Source: CBCXVS01 sp965178525 (GTDB lineage Bacteria > Tectomicrobia > Entotheonellia > Entotheonellales > Entotheonellaceae). Taken from it: 34,538 bases of DNA. The position numbers were made by a program, and so were the translations under genes. The first letter of the stretch is position 1, and every line of letters begins with the position of its first letter. A model generated the notes under the pieces. It was given only the letters and a program-made list of their open reading frames with translations, was not told where the DNA came from and ran no database searches. Location: contig CBCXVS010000042.1 in the NCBI GenBank assembly GCA_965178525.1, positions 1 through 34,538 on the forward strand. Reading direction: 5' to 3'. This document shows, piece after piece, positions 8,085 to 16,510 of this stretch.

Positions 8085-8434
8085 AGGCGACCAAACAAAA
8101 CGGCCATATAGCCGTTGCGAAATAGGCTGTCAAGGTGCCTATCGTGAAACCGTTCCAGCCGGATATGCGCCGTCAGCAGACGTCGCAGCATATCCAGGTC
8201 AGCGTCGTCGAGCAACGAGGTATTCGTTTGCCAGTTTTCCGGGAGCTGACGGGACCATTTCATCCAGTCAAAGGGTGCTATAAACCCACTTTGATCGAGT
8301 TCATGTATCAGCTCGTGGATGGCATCATGAGTAAAAATATGCTCTTGGACGTCTTGCAGCACATGGCTCTCGGTGATGGCTCGATATTTCTCTAAAATGG
8401 GGATCAACTTGGTCGTAGGGAATTCTGGGAGCAT
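8057..8434 (-). CDS. DUF6508-like protein
   Basis: A 125-residue protein. The pattern FIAPFDWMKWSRQL followed by LLDDADLDMLRRLLTAHIRLERFHDRHLDSLFRNGYMAVLFGRL resembles DUF6508-type proteins, which are small, helical and of unknown function. It is probably cytoplasmic, with no signal or membrane helix. The ATG at 8434 has a near-perfect Shine-Dalgarno (AAAGGAGGTCAAC). The gene starts 22 bp after the ADP-ribosyltransferase gene on the same strand, so it is the last gene of that operon. Its final 28 bases overlap the 3' end of the convergent ADP-ribosylglycohydrolase gene. It could be an immunity or regulatory partner; that is only suggested by position. The family call is from memory of the pattern and moderately sure. 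Confidence 0.65.
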   Translation of the reverse strand: MLPEFPTTKLIPILEKYRAITESHVLQDVQEHIFTHDAIHELIHELDQSGFIAPFDWMKWSRQLPENWQTNTSLLDDADLDMLRRLLTAHIRLERFHDRHLDSLFRNGYMAVLFGRLQLLLNTNN

Positions 8435-8456
8435 GTTGACCTCCTTTGTACGGTGA

Positions 8457-9582
8457 TCACCTGCAATAATTCTGAACGATACTGGTCATGTCAAAATCAC
8501 AGATCTGGCCATGAGGGCCTGGGCATTGATACTTGTTAATCTGTATGATTCTGTTCCGACCTAATTGGACTTCATCTTCGCCAGGGAAGATGGAGAAACT
8601 GTCGATCGACTTGCCAGCGTGGGCAGAGATGGTCAAGAAATATTGACCAAAACCGCTAGCAACGCTTTCATCCGTCGAGGTCGATGTGTATGCGTAAAAC
8701 ACAACATCTTTTCCTTGGTTGTTTTTCCAAAGCCGCGTCGTAGAGCGCATAATAGGGTTGAAGTTTAATCAAATTGGCGTTGGTTAAGTCCGGGCGGGGC
8801 TGATGATACAACGGCCCCTCAATGACGGAATAGTAGTTTGTGGTCCATAACACGATGGCCCAAGCTTGCTTTTCGGTGGGTGTGTTCAAGTTTTTAGAAT
8901 CGACGTGGCTCCACGCTTGGGTTGCAAATGTTGCGTATTGCCCAGGCATGTCGGGGCTACCGTTCTCATAAAAGTTATCGTAATTGTGTTTGATCGCTTT
9001 GAAATCCTCGGTCACGTCCGTTTCCCAGTTCGTGTTATAGACAACAATCTTACTCGTCAGGAGGTTAAAATCGTGGAGACCTCCGTAACGGAGCGCTTTA
9101 GTAGCCAGCATGCGACCGATCACACGGTAATGGGCTTCCCCAGAACCCGTAGACACCAGCGGCATGGCCACACGGGTATCCGCGTTCCCTTTAAAACACT
9201 GAATCGCACGGAAAATGTCATCGATCATCCAGGCCGAGTTCGAGTTCCAGGCGGGGTCGGCGGGCTCGTAGACCAAGAGCCGCTCGAACTGAATGCCAGG
9301 GTCCGATGAGCGGACGGTCTGTGAGATCCAGCAGGGCATCGTTGGGTGGTAGTCCTTCGCTTTGTTCTGCGAGAGGGACTGAACCGATATGCCCTTCACG
9401 TCAAGGGCCTGGATCAAAGAACCCTCTGATGGGAAGTAATCGCCTGGCAGAGCGGAGACAACGAGAAACTCCACATGATTCTGGGGTGTCATATCGGTCA
9501 GATCGCCCTGGTAAAGTTGGACTTGTCGCGTCCCACTGTCCGGATGATCGATCGTGATGCTGTCGATAGCAGTGAGTGCCAT
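8457..9582 (-). pseudogene. macro-like domain fused to ADP-ribosyltransferase domain, one-base frameshift
   Basis: The upstream frame encodes a macro-like half: VQLYQGDLTDM (the GD[IL]T strand), FLVVSALPGDYFPSEGSLIQ, and IQCFKGNADTRVAMPLVSTGSG (the phosphate-loop strand). A helical segment, KQAWAIVLWTTNYYSVIEGPLY, resembles the start of ADP-ribosyltransferase domains. The downstream frame gives the R-S-E core: MRSTTRLW, NNQGKDVVFYAYTSTSTDES (the STS motif) and FPGEDEVQLGRNR (the E-x-E motif). The two frames overlap between about 8668 and 8770; the total length is 3n+1, meaning one extra base. Candidate sites are the GGG at 8755-8757 or the T5 run at 8722-8726. The start is uncertain: ATG at 9582 chosen, GTG at 9642 possible. 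Known ADP-ribosyltransferase/macro pairs such as DarTG use separate proteins. This locus may be inactivated or mis-sequenced. Confidence 0.72.
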
Positions 9583-9662
9583 GTTTAGTGTCCCATTGTC
9601 TTGAAACCTCAACGGTCCTTTACCGAAGAACAAAGCGCCCACCGATCAATGGATAGGCATCT

Positions 9663-10304
9663 TCAACGCATTTGACTGCTGCGTCTACTGAATGCGTCGA
9701 GAATTAAATGGAGCAGTTCGTCAGGTCGGTCGGTGATGCCGAAGGCTTGGGCAGGGACGCCTTTTGTGGGATCGATTTTTCCAATGTAGAAAATGACGGG
9801 CGTCGTCTTGTCCTTCTGCCGAAAGCAATTTAAAAATTTAATACCAGCATCGTCAGTATCTCTACGCATGTCAGACAGCACTAGGTCATAGTCACCGCCC
9901 CTTACCATATCGAGGGCTTGCTGAGTATCTGTAGCGATGTCAATACTATCTGCCCACATCTGACGGAACATTCTGCGCTCACTTCGATTATTTTCCGGAT
10001 GATCATCTACCCAAAGAATACGAGCATTTCTCACAACGTGAAATTGATGACGAGCACGTTTCAGAACCGCGTTCATATGTTGATCGGATACGTCACCTTG
10101 CGATGTCTCATGTCTTGCCGCCTCTTTGAGGCCACCTTCTATTGCACTTGCGTCAAAAGACAACCGCACACCCGAGACGGTGACATCAGCCAGTCTCGGT
10201 AACACTTCATCACGTATGGTAGGGTAAAGTGTATAAAAGGTAAAGGCACCTAAGCCCCACCAGAGAAGAGAAGGAACAACATTAGAGTTGTTCCTCAATA
10301 GCAT
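9663..10304 (-). CDS. membrane-anchored response-regulator receiver domain protein, 5' end altered by IS
   Basis: A 213-residue frame. An N-terminal hydrophobic segment (PSLLWWGLGAFTFYTLYPTI) should anchor it in the membrane. A linker of about 70 residues (including DQHMNAVLKRARHQFHVVRNA) is followed by a receiver domain: ILWVDDHPENN (acidic pocket), YDLVLSDMRRD (phospho-acceptor Asp), TTPVIFYIGK (the Thr/Lys side, with K near the end). No DNA-binding output follows. The first seven codons (MLLRNNS), including the ATG, come from the end of the adjacent insertion sequence, so the native start has been lost or replaced. It lies 80 bp upstream of the macro/ADP-ribosyltransferase gene and probably belongs to the same operon as a sensor or signal-relay component. 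Confidence 0.75.
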   Translation of the reverse strand: MLLRNNSNVVPSLLWWGLGAFTFYTLYPTIRDEVLPRLADVTVSGVRLSFDASAIEGGLKEAARHETSQGDVSDQHMNAVLKRARHQFHVVRNARILWVDDHPENNRSERRMFRQMWADSIDIATDTQQALDMVRGGDYDLVLSDMRRDTDDAGIKFLNCFRQKDKTTPVIFYIGKIDPTKGVPAQAFGITDRPDELLHLILDAFSRRSSQMR

Positions 10305-10807
10305 AAGATCAGGTTCCCTAGCCCAGCCCAGATGCCCACCGAATCATCCTCAAAGTGATCTTTGCGGTTGCGGAAACGCTGCACCAAAATGTTGAAACGC
10401 TTCATACCGCCGATGGCATGTTCGATCAAGATGCGAACTTGACTCACGGCATAATTCGCCGCCTGCTGCTCCGCCGTCAATTCTGGAGTCGGATTCGTCT
10501 TGCTCTTCCGGGGTTTCTTGTGTGGAATCTCAAGCATTTCGCCTTTGTAGTCCGACTGAATCCCCTGATAACCCAGGTGCACCCAAACTTCTACGTCACT
10601 AAACCGGTCTAAGTCCGGTGGGAACTCTTGTTTTAACATGCTGTAATCATGGTTGTGACCACTAAACGTACGGCCCAGAAAGACGATCCATTTATCCGGC
10701 ATCGACATCACTGTATTTTTCAGCGTATGGCTTTTTTTTACCACTATAGTGTTCACGTTGGGTCGTCTCATCTTGTGACCGGCGATAGCTTCTTTCAGTC
10801 GCATCAA
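10295..10807 (-). CDS. IS transposase, downstream frame (copy 1)
   Basis: A 170-residue frame overlapping the upstream one by 116 bases. The coding part starts around SHTLKNTVM and carries FSGHNHDYSML and VHLGYQGIQSDYKG, then IPHKKPRKSKTNPTPEL and the catalytic Glu in QVRILIEHAIGGMKRFNIL (E129). In related DDE_Tnp_4 transposases the position before LGYQG is the second catalytic Asp. Here it is His (codon CAC, residue 77), so the enzyme may be inactive. The stop codon lies within the IS terminus and overlaps the ATG of the receiver-domain frame. Confidence 0.8.
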   Translation of the reverse strand: MMRLKEAIAGHKMRRPNVNTIVVKKSHTLKNTVMSMPDKWIVFLGRTFSGHNHDYSMLKQEFPPDLDRFSDVEVWVHLGYQGIQSDYKGEMLEIPHKKPRKSKTNPTPELTAEQQAANYAVSQVRILIEHAIGGMKRFNILVQRFRNRKDHFEDDSVGIWAGLGNLILCY

Positions 10808-11219
10808 TAATCAGTTGATCCACACCTGACAACGCCTCCCTCAACGACTCTGGGGTCTTCAACTCTCGATAAGGCATGAGGTCTAACTGCACTAACGTGT
10901 CATACAGGATGGGAGAGAGCTTATGGAGATTTTCATTCGCTTTCGAACGTACCATACCAAATTGTGCACCAAGAACATCAAACGTCGGATACGTCTTGTA
11001 ATAATATAGAACGAACAGGAGTTTGTCTGACAGAGTGGGTAATTTGCCTTTGATACCTGCACCCGGCTTTCGGCTGCGTTTGCCAGCTTGGACACCCTCC
11101 TCATAGCGTTTTTGCTGAGCCTGTTGATAGACGTGGCTGAAGGCGGGCAGCAAGAAGTCAAATTGCGTCTGAGACACACCGGTTAAGGCTTTCATCTGCC
11201 GATCATCTCGGATAACCAA
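10692..11219 (-). CDS. IS transposase, upstream frame (copy 1)
   Basis: A 175-residue frame with a helical N-terminal DNA-binding part (LTGVSQTQFDFLLPAFSHV, then LPTLSDKLLFVLYYYKTYPT) and the first catalytic Asp in LIIDATERSYRRSQ (D139). The frame leaves the family pattern after REHYSGKKK, at a run of eight A (GGT AAA AAA AAG). Losing one A, or gaining two, joins it to the downstream frame as SGKK-SHTLKN. Production of the full enzyme therefore needs slippage on that run, a known IS strategy, unless the run is itself a mutation. The start is a TTG at 11219 after GGAGGGAGCC; an ATG eight codons later is possible. Confidence 0.82.
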   Translation of the reverse strand: MVIRDDRQMKALTGVSQTQFDFLLPAFSHVYQQAQQKRYEEGVQAGKRSRKPGAGIKGKLPTLSDKLLFVLYYYKTYPTFDVLGAQFGMVRSKANENLHKLSPILYDTLVQLDLMPYRELKTPESLREALSGVDQLIIDATERSYRRSQDETTQREHYSGKKKPYAEKYSDVDAG

Positions 11220-11275
11220 TGACCTGGCTGGGCTCCCTCCATCGTTTGGGGGAGGATAGCCTACCTCATTAACTA

Positions 11276-11803
11276 TTGGGGAACAACCCTATTATTTCCG
11301 GCGATCTCGAAGAGCCCACCAGGCAACTGGCAACTGTATTGGGTATTGACCACTACTTTGCGCAGGTGTTACCAGAAGACAAAGCGGCTCTGGTCGAACA
11401 ACTACAAGCGCAAGGGCGCACGGTCTGCTTTGTGGGTGATGGTATCAATGATTCGATTGCGCTCAAAAAAGCGAATGCCTCCATATCGCTCAGCGGTGCC
11501 GCCACCATCGCGACCGACACCGCGCAGATGGTGCTCATGGATGGCAGCCTACAGAAGCTTCCCCAGCTTTTTGAAACCGCCGCCAACTTCGATGCGAATA
11601 TGCGCATGGGTCTTGTCACCACCGCCGGCACGTCCATTTTCTGTGTGGGCGGCGTCTTTTTTCTACACTTTGGCATCTATACCGCCATTATGCTCTACAA
11701 CCTCAGCCTGATTGCCAGCGTCGCCAATGCGATGTTGCCCGCATTGACACTAAAGGTCGATACAGAGCATTCACATCAAATCGAAAAGAGCAGGAAGTCA
11801 TGA
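11276..11803 (+). pseudogene. heavy-metal P-type ATPase, C-terminal fragment (passenger 1)
   Basis: A 175-residue remnant of a P1B-type metal ATPase. It begins at IISGDLEEPTRQLA in the phosphorylation-domain region, contains the hinge motif VGDGINDSIALKKANASISL, TDTAQMVLMDGSL, and the last two membrane helices (GTSIFCVGGVFFLHFGI and IMLYNLSLIASVANAMLP). The metal-binding domain, CPC helix, actuator TGE and DKTGT are all missing, so it cannot transport. The apparent start TTG and the residues GNNP come from the IS end. Its end overlaps the next frame by ATGA, showing that the fragment comes from an operon. Confidence 0.85.
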
Positions 11804-12186
11804 GACCAACCGTATCGCAAGAAGCAAAAGAGCGCATATTACCCAAGTTTCCACACTTTACAAAACTCGCTTTGGCGCATCAGCCCATCATCGAACGCTA
11901 CACCCACAAGTTCCCGCCCTATTCCGATTACACCTTCCCCAGCTTGTGGTTCTGGAATGAAGGAGATGGGGTTGAATTGTCAGATTTGTACGGCAATCTA
12001 GTGGTCAAATTTCTTGATTACTTTAGTAAGGAGCTATTTTTATCTGTTTTGGGAAACAACCAGTTCGACGAAACCTTAAACGATCTCTTTGATTTTGTGA
12101 CGCCTAGACCAGACTATCTCAACCGTTTGCAATTTATTCCTGAACACAATCTGCACGCCTGGCATGACACATTGGATGAGTATTAG
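11800..12186 (+). pseudogene. DUF2156-like protein, N-terminal fragment (passenger 1)
   Basis: A 128-residue frame, MRPTVSQEAKERILPKFPHF onwards, with FPPYSDYTFPSLWFWNEGDG. This is the typical N-terminal part of DUF2156 proteins (GNAT fold, related to the phosphatidylglycerol lysyltransferase C-terminal domain). It is cut by the next IS: the stop TAG uses the flanking TA plus the first G of the IS. Family length is about 290 residues, so more than half is missing. The 4-base ATGA overlap with the ATPase fragment shows native translational coupling. Confidence 0.65.
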
Positions 12187-12195
12187 AGTTGTTCC

Positions 12196-12708
12196 TCAAT
12201 AGCATAAGATCAGGTTCCCTAGCCCAGCCCAGATGCCCACCGAATCATCCTCAAAGTGATCTTTGCGGTTGCGGAAACGCTGCACCAAAATGTTGAAACG
12301 CTTCATACCGCCGATGGCATGTTCGATCAAGATGCGAACTTGACTCACGGCATAATTCGCCGCCTGCTGCTCCGCCGTCAATTCTGGAGTCGGATTCGTC
12401 TTGCTCTTCCGGGGTTTCTTGTGTGGAATCTCAAGCATTTCGCCTTTGTAGTCCGACTGAATCCCCTGATAACCCAGGTGCACCCAAACTTCTACGTCAC
12501 TAAACCGGTCTAAGTCCGGTGGGAACTCTTGTTTTAACATGCTGTAATCATGGTTGTGACCACTAAACGTACGGCCCAGAAAGACGATCCATTTATCCGG
12601 CATCGACATCACTGTATTTTTCAGCGTATGGCTTTTTTTTACCACTATAGTGTTCACGTTGGGTCGTCTCATCTTGTGACCGGCGATAGCTTCTTTCAGT
12701 CGCATCAA
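12196..12708 (-). CDS. IS transposase, downstream frame (copy 2)
   Basis: Same 170-residue sequence as copy 1, including His in place of the second catalytic Asp. Confidence 0.8.
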   Translation of the reverse strand: MMRLKEAIAGHKMRRPNVNTIVVKKSHTLKNTVMSMPDKWIVFLGRTFSGHNHDYSMLKQEFPPDLDRFSDVEVWVHLGYQGIQSDYKGEMLEIPHKKPRKSKTNPTPELTAEQQAANYAVSQVRILIEHAIGGMKRFNILVQRFRNRKDHFEDDSVGIWAGLGNLILCY

Positions 12709-13120
12709 TAATCAGTTGATCCACACCTGACAACGCCTCCCTCAACGACTCTGGGGTCTTCAACTCTCGATAAGGCATGAGGTCTAACTGCACTAACGTG
12801 TCATACAGGATGGGAGAGAGCTTATGGAGATTTTCATTCGCTTTCGAACGTACCATACCAAATTGTGCACCAAGAACATCAAACGTCGGATACGTCTTGT
12901 AATAATATAGAACGAACAGGAGTTTGTCTGACAGAGTGGGTAATTTGCCTTTGATACCTGCACCCGGCTTTCGGCTGCGTTTGCCAGCTTGGACACCCTC
13001 CTCATAGCGTTTTTGCTGAGCCTGTTGATAGACGTGGCTGAAGGCGGGCAGCAAGAAGTCAAATTGCGTCTGAGACACACCGGTTAAGGCTTTCATCTGC
13101 CGATCATCTCGGATAACCAA
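12593..13120 (-). CDS. IS transposase, upstream frame (copy 2)
   Basis: Same 175-residue sequence as copy 1, including the A8 slippage run. Confidence 0.82.
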   Translation of the reverse strand: MVIRDDRQMKALTGVSQTQFDFLLPAFSHVYQQAQQKRYEEGVQAGKRSRKPGAGIKGKLPTLSDKLLFVLYYYKTYPTFDVLGAQFGMVRSKANENLHKLSPILYDTLVQLDLMPYRELKTPESLREALSGVDQLIIDATERSYRRSQDETTQREHYSGKKKPYAEKYSDVDAG

Positions 13121-13176
13121 TGACCTGGCTGGGCTCCCTCCATCGTTTGGGGGAGGATAGCCTACCTCATTAACTA

Positions 13177-13704
13177 TTGGGGAACAACCCTATTATTTCC
13201 GGCGATCTCGAAGAGCCCACCAGGCAACTGGCAACTGTATTGGGTATTGACCACTACTTTGCGCAGGTGTTACCAGAAGACAAAGCGGCTCTGGTCGAAC
13301 AACTACAAGCGCAAGGGCGCACGGTCTGCTTTGTGGGTGATGGTATCAATGATTCGATTGCGCTCAAAAAAGCGAATGCCTCCATATCGCTCAGCGGTGC
13401 CGCCACCATCGCGACCGACACCGCGCAGATGGTGCTCATGGATGGCAGCCTACAGAAGCTTCCCCAGCTTTTTGAAACCGCCGCCAACTTCGATGCGAAT
13501 ATGCGCATGGGTCTTGTCACCACCGCCGGCACGTCCATTTTCTGTGTGGGCGGCGTCTTTTTTCTACACTTTGGCATCTATACCGCCATTATGCTCTACA
13601 ACCTCAGCCTGATTGCCAGCGTCGCCAATGCGATGTTGCCCGCATTGACACTAAAGGTCGATACAGAGCATTCACATCAAATCGAAAAGAGCAGGAAGTC
13701 ATGA
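13177..13704 (+). pseudogene. heavy-metal P-type ATPase fragment (passenger 2)
   Basis: Identical to the fragment in passenger 1. The start is again supplied by the IS terminus. Confidence 0.85.
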
Positions 13705-14087
13705 GACCAACCGTATCGCAAGAAGCAAAAGAGCGCATATTACCCAAGTTTCCACACTTTACAAAACTCGCTTTGGCGCATCAGCCCATCATCGAACGCT
13801 ACACCCACAAGTTCCCGCCCTATTCCGATTACACCTTCCCCAGCTTGTGGTTCTGGAATGAAGGAGATGGGGTTGAATTGTCAGATTTGTACGGCAATCT
13901 AGTGGTCAAATTTCTTGATTACTTTAGTAAGGAGCTATTTTTATCTGTTTTGGGAAACAACCAGTTCGACGAAACCTTAAACGATCTCTTTGATTTTGTG
14001 ACGCCTAGACCAGACTATCTCAACCGTTTGCAATTTATTCCTGAACACAATCTGCACGCCTGGCATGACACATTGGATGAGTATTAG
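13701..14087 (+). pseudogene. DUF2156-like fragment (passenger 2)
   Basis: Identical to the fragment in passenger 1. The stop is formed at the junction with IS copy 3. Confidence 0.65.
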
Positions 14088-14096
14088 AGTTGTTCC

Positions 14097-14609
14097 TCAA
14101 TAGCATAAGATCAGGTTCCCTAGCCCAGCCCAGATGCCCACCGAATCATCCTCAAAGTGATCTTTGCGGTTGCGGAAACGCTGCACCAAAATGTTGAAAC
14201 GCTTCATACCGCCGATGGCATGTTCGATCAAGATGCGAACTTGACTCACGGCATAATTCGCCGCCTGCTGCTCCGCCGTCAATTCTGGAGTCGGATTCGT
14301 CTTGCTCTTCCGGGGTTTCTTGTGTGGAATCTCAAGCATTTCGCCTTTGTAGTCCGACTGAATCCCCTGATAACCCAGGTGCACCCAAACTTCTACGTCA
14401 CTAAACCGGTCTAAGTCCGGTGGGAACTCTTGTTTTAACATGCTGTAATCATGGTTGTGACCACTAAACGTACGGCCCAGAAAGACGATCCATTTATCCG
14501 GCATCGACATCACTGTATTTTTCAGCGTATGGCTTTTTTTTACCACTATAGTGTTCACGTTGGGTCGTCTCATCTTGTGACCGGCGATAGCTTCTTTCAG
14601 TCGCATCAA
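14097..14609 (-). CDS. IS transposase, downstream frame (copy 3)
   Basis: Same sequence as copy 1. Confidence 0.8.
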   Translation of the reverse strand: MMRLKEAIAGHKMRRPNVNTIVVKKSHTLKNTVMSMPDKWIVFLGRTFSGHNHDYSMLKQEFPPDLDRFSDVEVWVHLGYQGIQSDYKGEMLEIPHKKPRKSKTNPTPELTAEQQAANYAVSQVRILIEHAIGGMKRFNILVQRFRNRKDHFEDDSVGIWAGLGNLILCY

Positions 14610-15021
14610 TAATCAGTTGATCCACACCTGACAACGCCTCCCTCAACGACTCTGGGGTCTTCAACTCTCGATAAGGCATGAGGTCTAACTGCACTAACGT
14701 GTCATACAGGATGGGAGAGAGCTTATGGAGATTTTCATTCGCTTTCGAACGTACCATACCAAATTGTGCACCAAGAACATCAAACGTCGGATACGTCTTG
14801 TAATAATATAGAACGAACAGGAGTTTGTCTGACAGAGTGGGTAATTTGCCTTTGATACCTGCACCCGGCTTTCGGCTGCGTTTGCCAGCTTGGACACCCT
14901 CCTCATAGCGTTTTTGCTGAGCCTGTTGATAGACGTGGCTGAAGGCGGGCAGCAAGAAGTCAAATTGCGTCTGAGACACACCGGTTAAGGCTTTCATCTG
15001 CCGATCATCTCGGATAACCAA
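14494..15021 (-). CDS. IS transposase, upstream frame (copy 3)
   Basis: Same sequence as copy 1. Confidence 0.82.
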   Translation of the reverse strand: MVIRDDRQMKALTGVSQTQFDFLLPAFSHVYQQAQQKRYEEGVQAGKRSRKPGAGIKGKLPTLSDKLLFVLYYYKTYPTFDVLGAQFGMVRSKANENLHKLSPILYDTLVQLDLMPYRELKTPESLREALSGVDQLIIDATERSYRRSQDETTQREHYSGKKKPYAEKYSDVDAG

Positions 15022-15077
15022 TGACCTGGCTGGGCTCCCTCCATCGTTTGGGGGAGGATAGCCTACCTCATTAACTA

Positions 15078-15605
15078 TTGGGGAACAACCCTATTATTTC
15101 CGGCGATCTCGAAGAGCCCACCAGGCAACTGGCAACTGTATTGGGTATTGACCACTACTTTGCGCAGGTGTTACCAGAAGACAAAGCGGCTCTGGTCGAA
15201 CAACTACAAGCGCAAGGGCGCACGGTCTGCTTTGTGGGTGATGGTATCAATGATTCGATTGCGCTCAAAAAAGCGAATGCCTCCATATCGCTCAGCGGTG
15301 CCGCCACCATCGCGACCGACACCGCGCAGATGGTGCTCATGGATGGCAGCCTACAGAAGCTTCCCCAGCTTTTTGAAACCGCCGCCAACTTCGATGCGAA
15401 TATGCGCATGGGTCTTGTCACCACCGCCGGCACGTCCATTTTCTGTGTGGGCGGCGTCTTTTTTCTACACTTTGGCATCTATACCGCCATTATGCTCTAC
15501 AACCTCAGCCTGATTGCCAGCGTCGCCAATGCGATGTTGCCCGCATTGACACTAAAGGTCGATACAGAGCATTCACATCAAATCGAAAAGAGCAGGAAGT
15601 CATGA
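15078..15605 (+). pseudogene. heavy-metal P-type ATPase fragment (passenger 3)
   Basis: Identical to the fragment in passenger 1. Confidence 0.85.
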
Positions 15606-15988
15606 GACCAACCGTATCGCAAGAAGCAAAAGAGCGCATATTACCCAAGTTTCCACACTTTACAAAACTCGCTTTGGCGCATCAGCCCATCATCGAACGC
15701 TACACCCACAAGTTCCCGCCCTATTCCGATTACACCTTCCCCAGCTTGTGGTTCTGGAATGAAGGAGATGGGGTTGAATTGTCAGATTTGTACGGCAATC
15801 TAGTGGTCAAATTTCTTGATTACTTTAGTAAGGAGCTATTTTTATCTGTTTTGGGAAACAACCAGTTCGACGAAACCTTAAACGATCTCTTTGATTTTGT
15901 GACGCCTAGACCAGACTATCTCAACCGTTTGCAATTTATTCCTGAACACAATCTGCACGCCTGGCATGACACATTGGATGAGTATTAG
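15602..15988 (+). pseudogene. DUF2156-like fragment (passenger 3)
   Basis: Identical to the fragment in passenger 1. The stop is formed at the junction with IS copy 4. Confidence 0.65.
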
Positions 15989-15997
15989 AGTTGTTCC

Positions 15998-16510
15998 TCA
16001 ATAGCATAAGATCAGGTTCCCTAGCCCAGCCCAGATGCCCACCGAATCATCCTCAAAGTGATCTTTGCGGTTGCGGAAACGCTGCACCAAAATGTTGAAA
16101 CGCTTCATACCGCCGATGGCATGTTCGATCAAGATGCGAACTTGACTCACGGCATAATTCGCCGCCTGCTGCTCCGCCGTCAATTCTGGAGTCGGATTCG
16201 TCTTGCTCTTCCGGGGTTTCTTGTGTGGAATCTCAAGCATTTCGCCTTTGTAGTCCGACTGAATCCCCTGATAACCCAGGTGCACCCAAACTTCTACGTC
16301 ACTAAACCGGTCTAAGTCCGGTGGGAACTCTTGTTTTAACATGCTGTAATCATGGTTGTGACCACTAAACGTACGGCCCAGAAAGACGATCCATTTATCC
16401 GGCATCGACATCACTGTATTTTTCAGCGTATGGCTTTTTTTTACCACTATAGTGTTCACGTTGGGTCGTCTCATCTTGTGACCGGCGATAGCTTCTTTCA
16501 GTCGCATCAA
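15998..16510 (-). CDS. IS transposase, downstream frame (copy 4)
   Basis: Same sequence as copy 1. Confidence 0.8.
   Translation of the reverse strand: MMRLKEAIAGHKMRRPNVNTIVVKKSHTLKNTVMSMPDKWIVFLGRTFSGHNHDYSMLKQEFPPDLDRFSDVEVWVHLGYQGIQSDYKGEMLEIPHKKPRKSKTNPTPELTAEQQAANYAVSQVRILIEHAIGGMKRFNILVQRFRNRKDHFEDDSVGIWAGLGNLILCY

Larger units (their letters stand above)
10285..11289 (-). mobile_element. IS5-family-like insertion sequence, copy 1
   Basis: 1005 bp with imperfect 17-bp terminal inverted repeats: GAGTTGTTCCTCAATAG (10285-10301) and, reversed at 11273-11289, GGGTTGTTCCCCAATAG; they differ at two positions. TA flanks both ends (10283-10284 and 11290-11291), matching a 2-bp target duplication. 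Two overlapping minus-strand frames encode a DDE transposase (DDE_Tnp_4 type) split by a frameshift. The left end lies inside the 5' end of the receiver-domain gene. Confidence 0.85.
12186..13190 (-). mobile_element. IS5-family-like insertion sequence, copy 2
   Basis: Identical to copy 1 by eye and offset by 1901 bp. Passenger DNA lies on both sides, with TA at each boundary. Confidence 0.85.
14087..15091 (-). mobile_element. IS5-family-like insertion sequence, copy 3
   Basis: Identical to copies 1 and 2 by eye, with TA at both boundaries. Confidence 0.85.

Noticed and set aside
8668..9642. Two separate genes at 8457-8750 and 8668-9642
   Set aside because: The ART R, STS and E-x-E motifs lie in the short frame while the preceding helical ART region is in the long frame; the fit is that of one gene with one extra base.
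11276..11803. Functional metal-transport ATPase gene (three copies)
   Set aside because: Only the C-terminal 175 residues remain, without the phosphorylation DKTGT, actuator or CPC motifs, and its start codon is borrowed from the IS.
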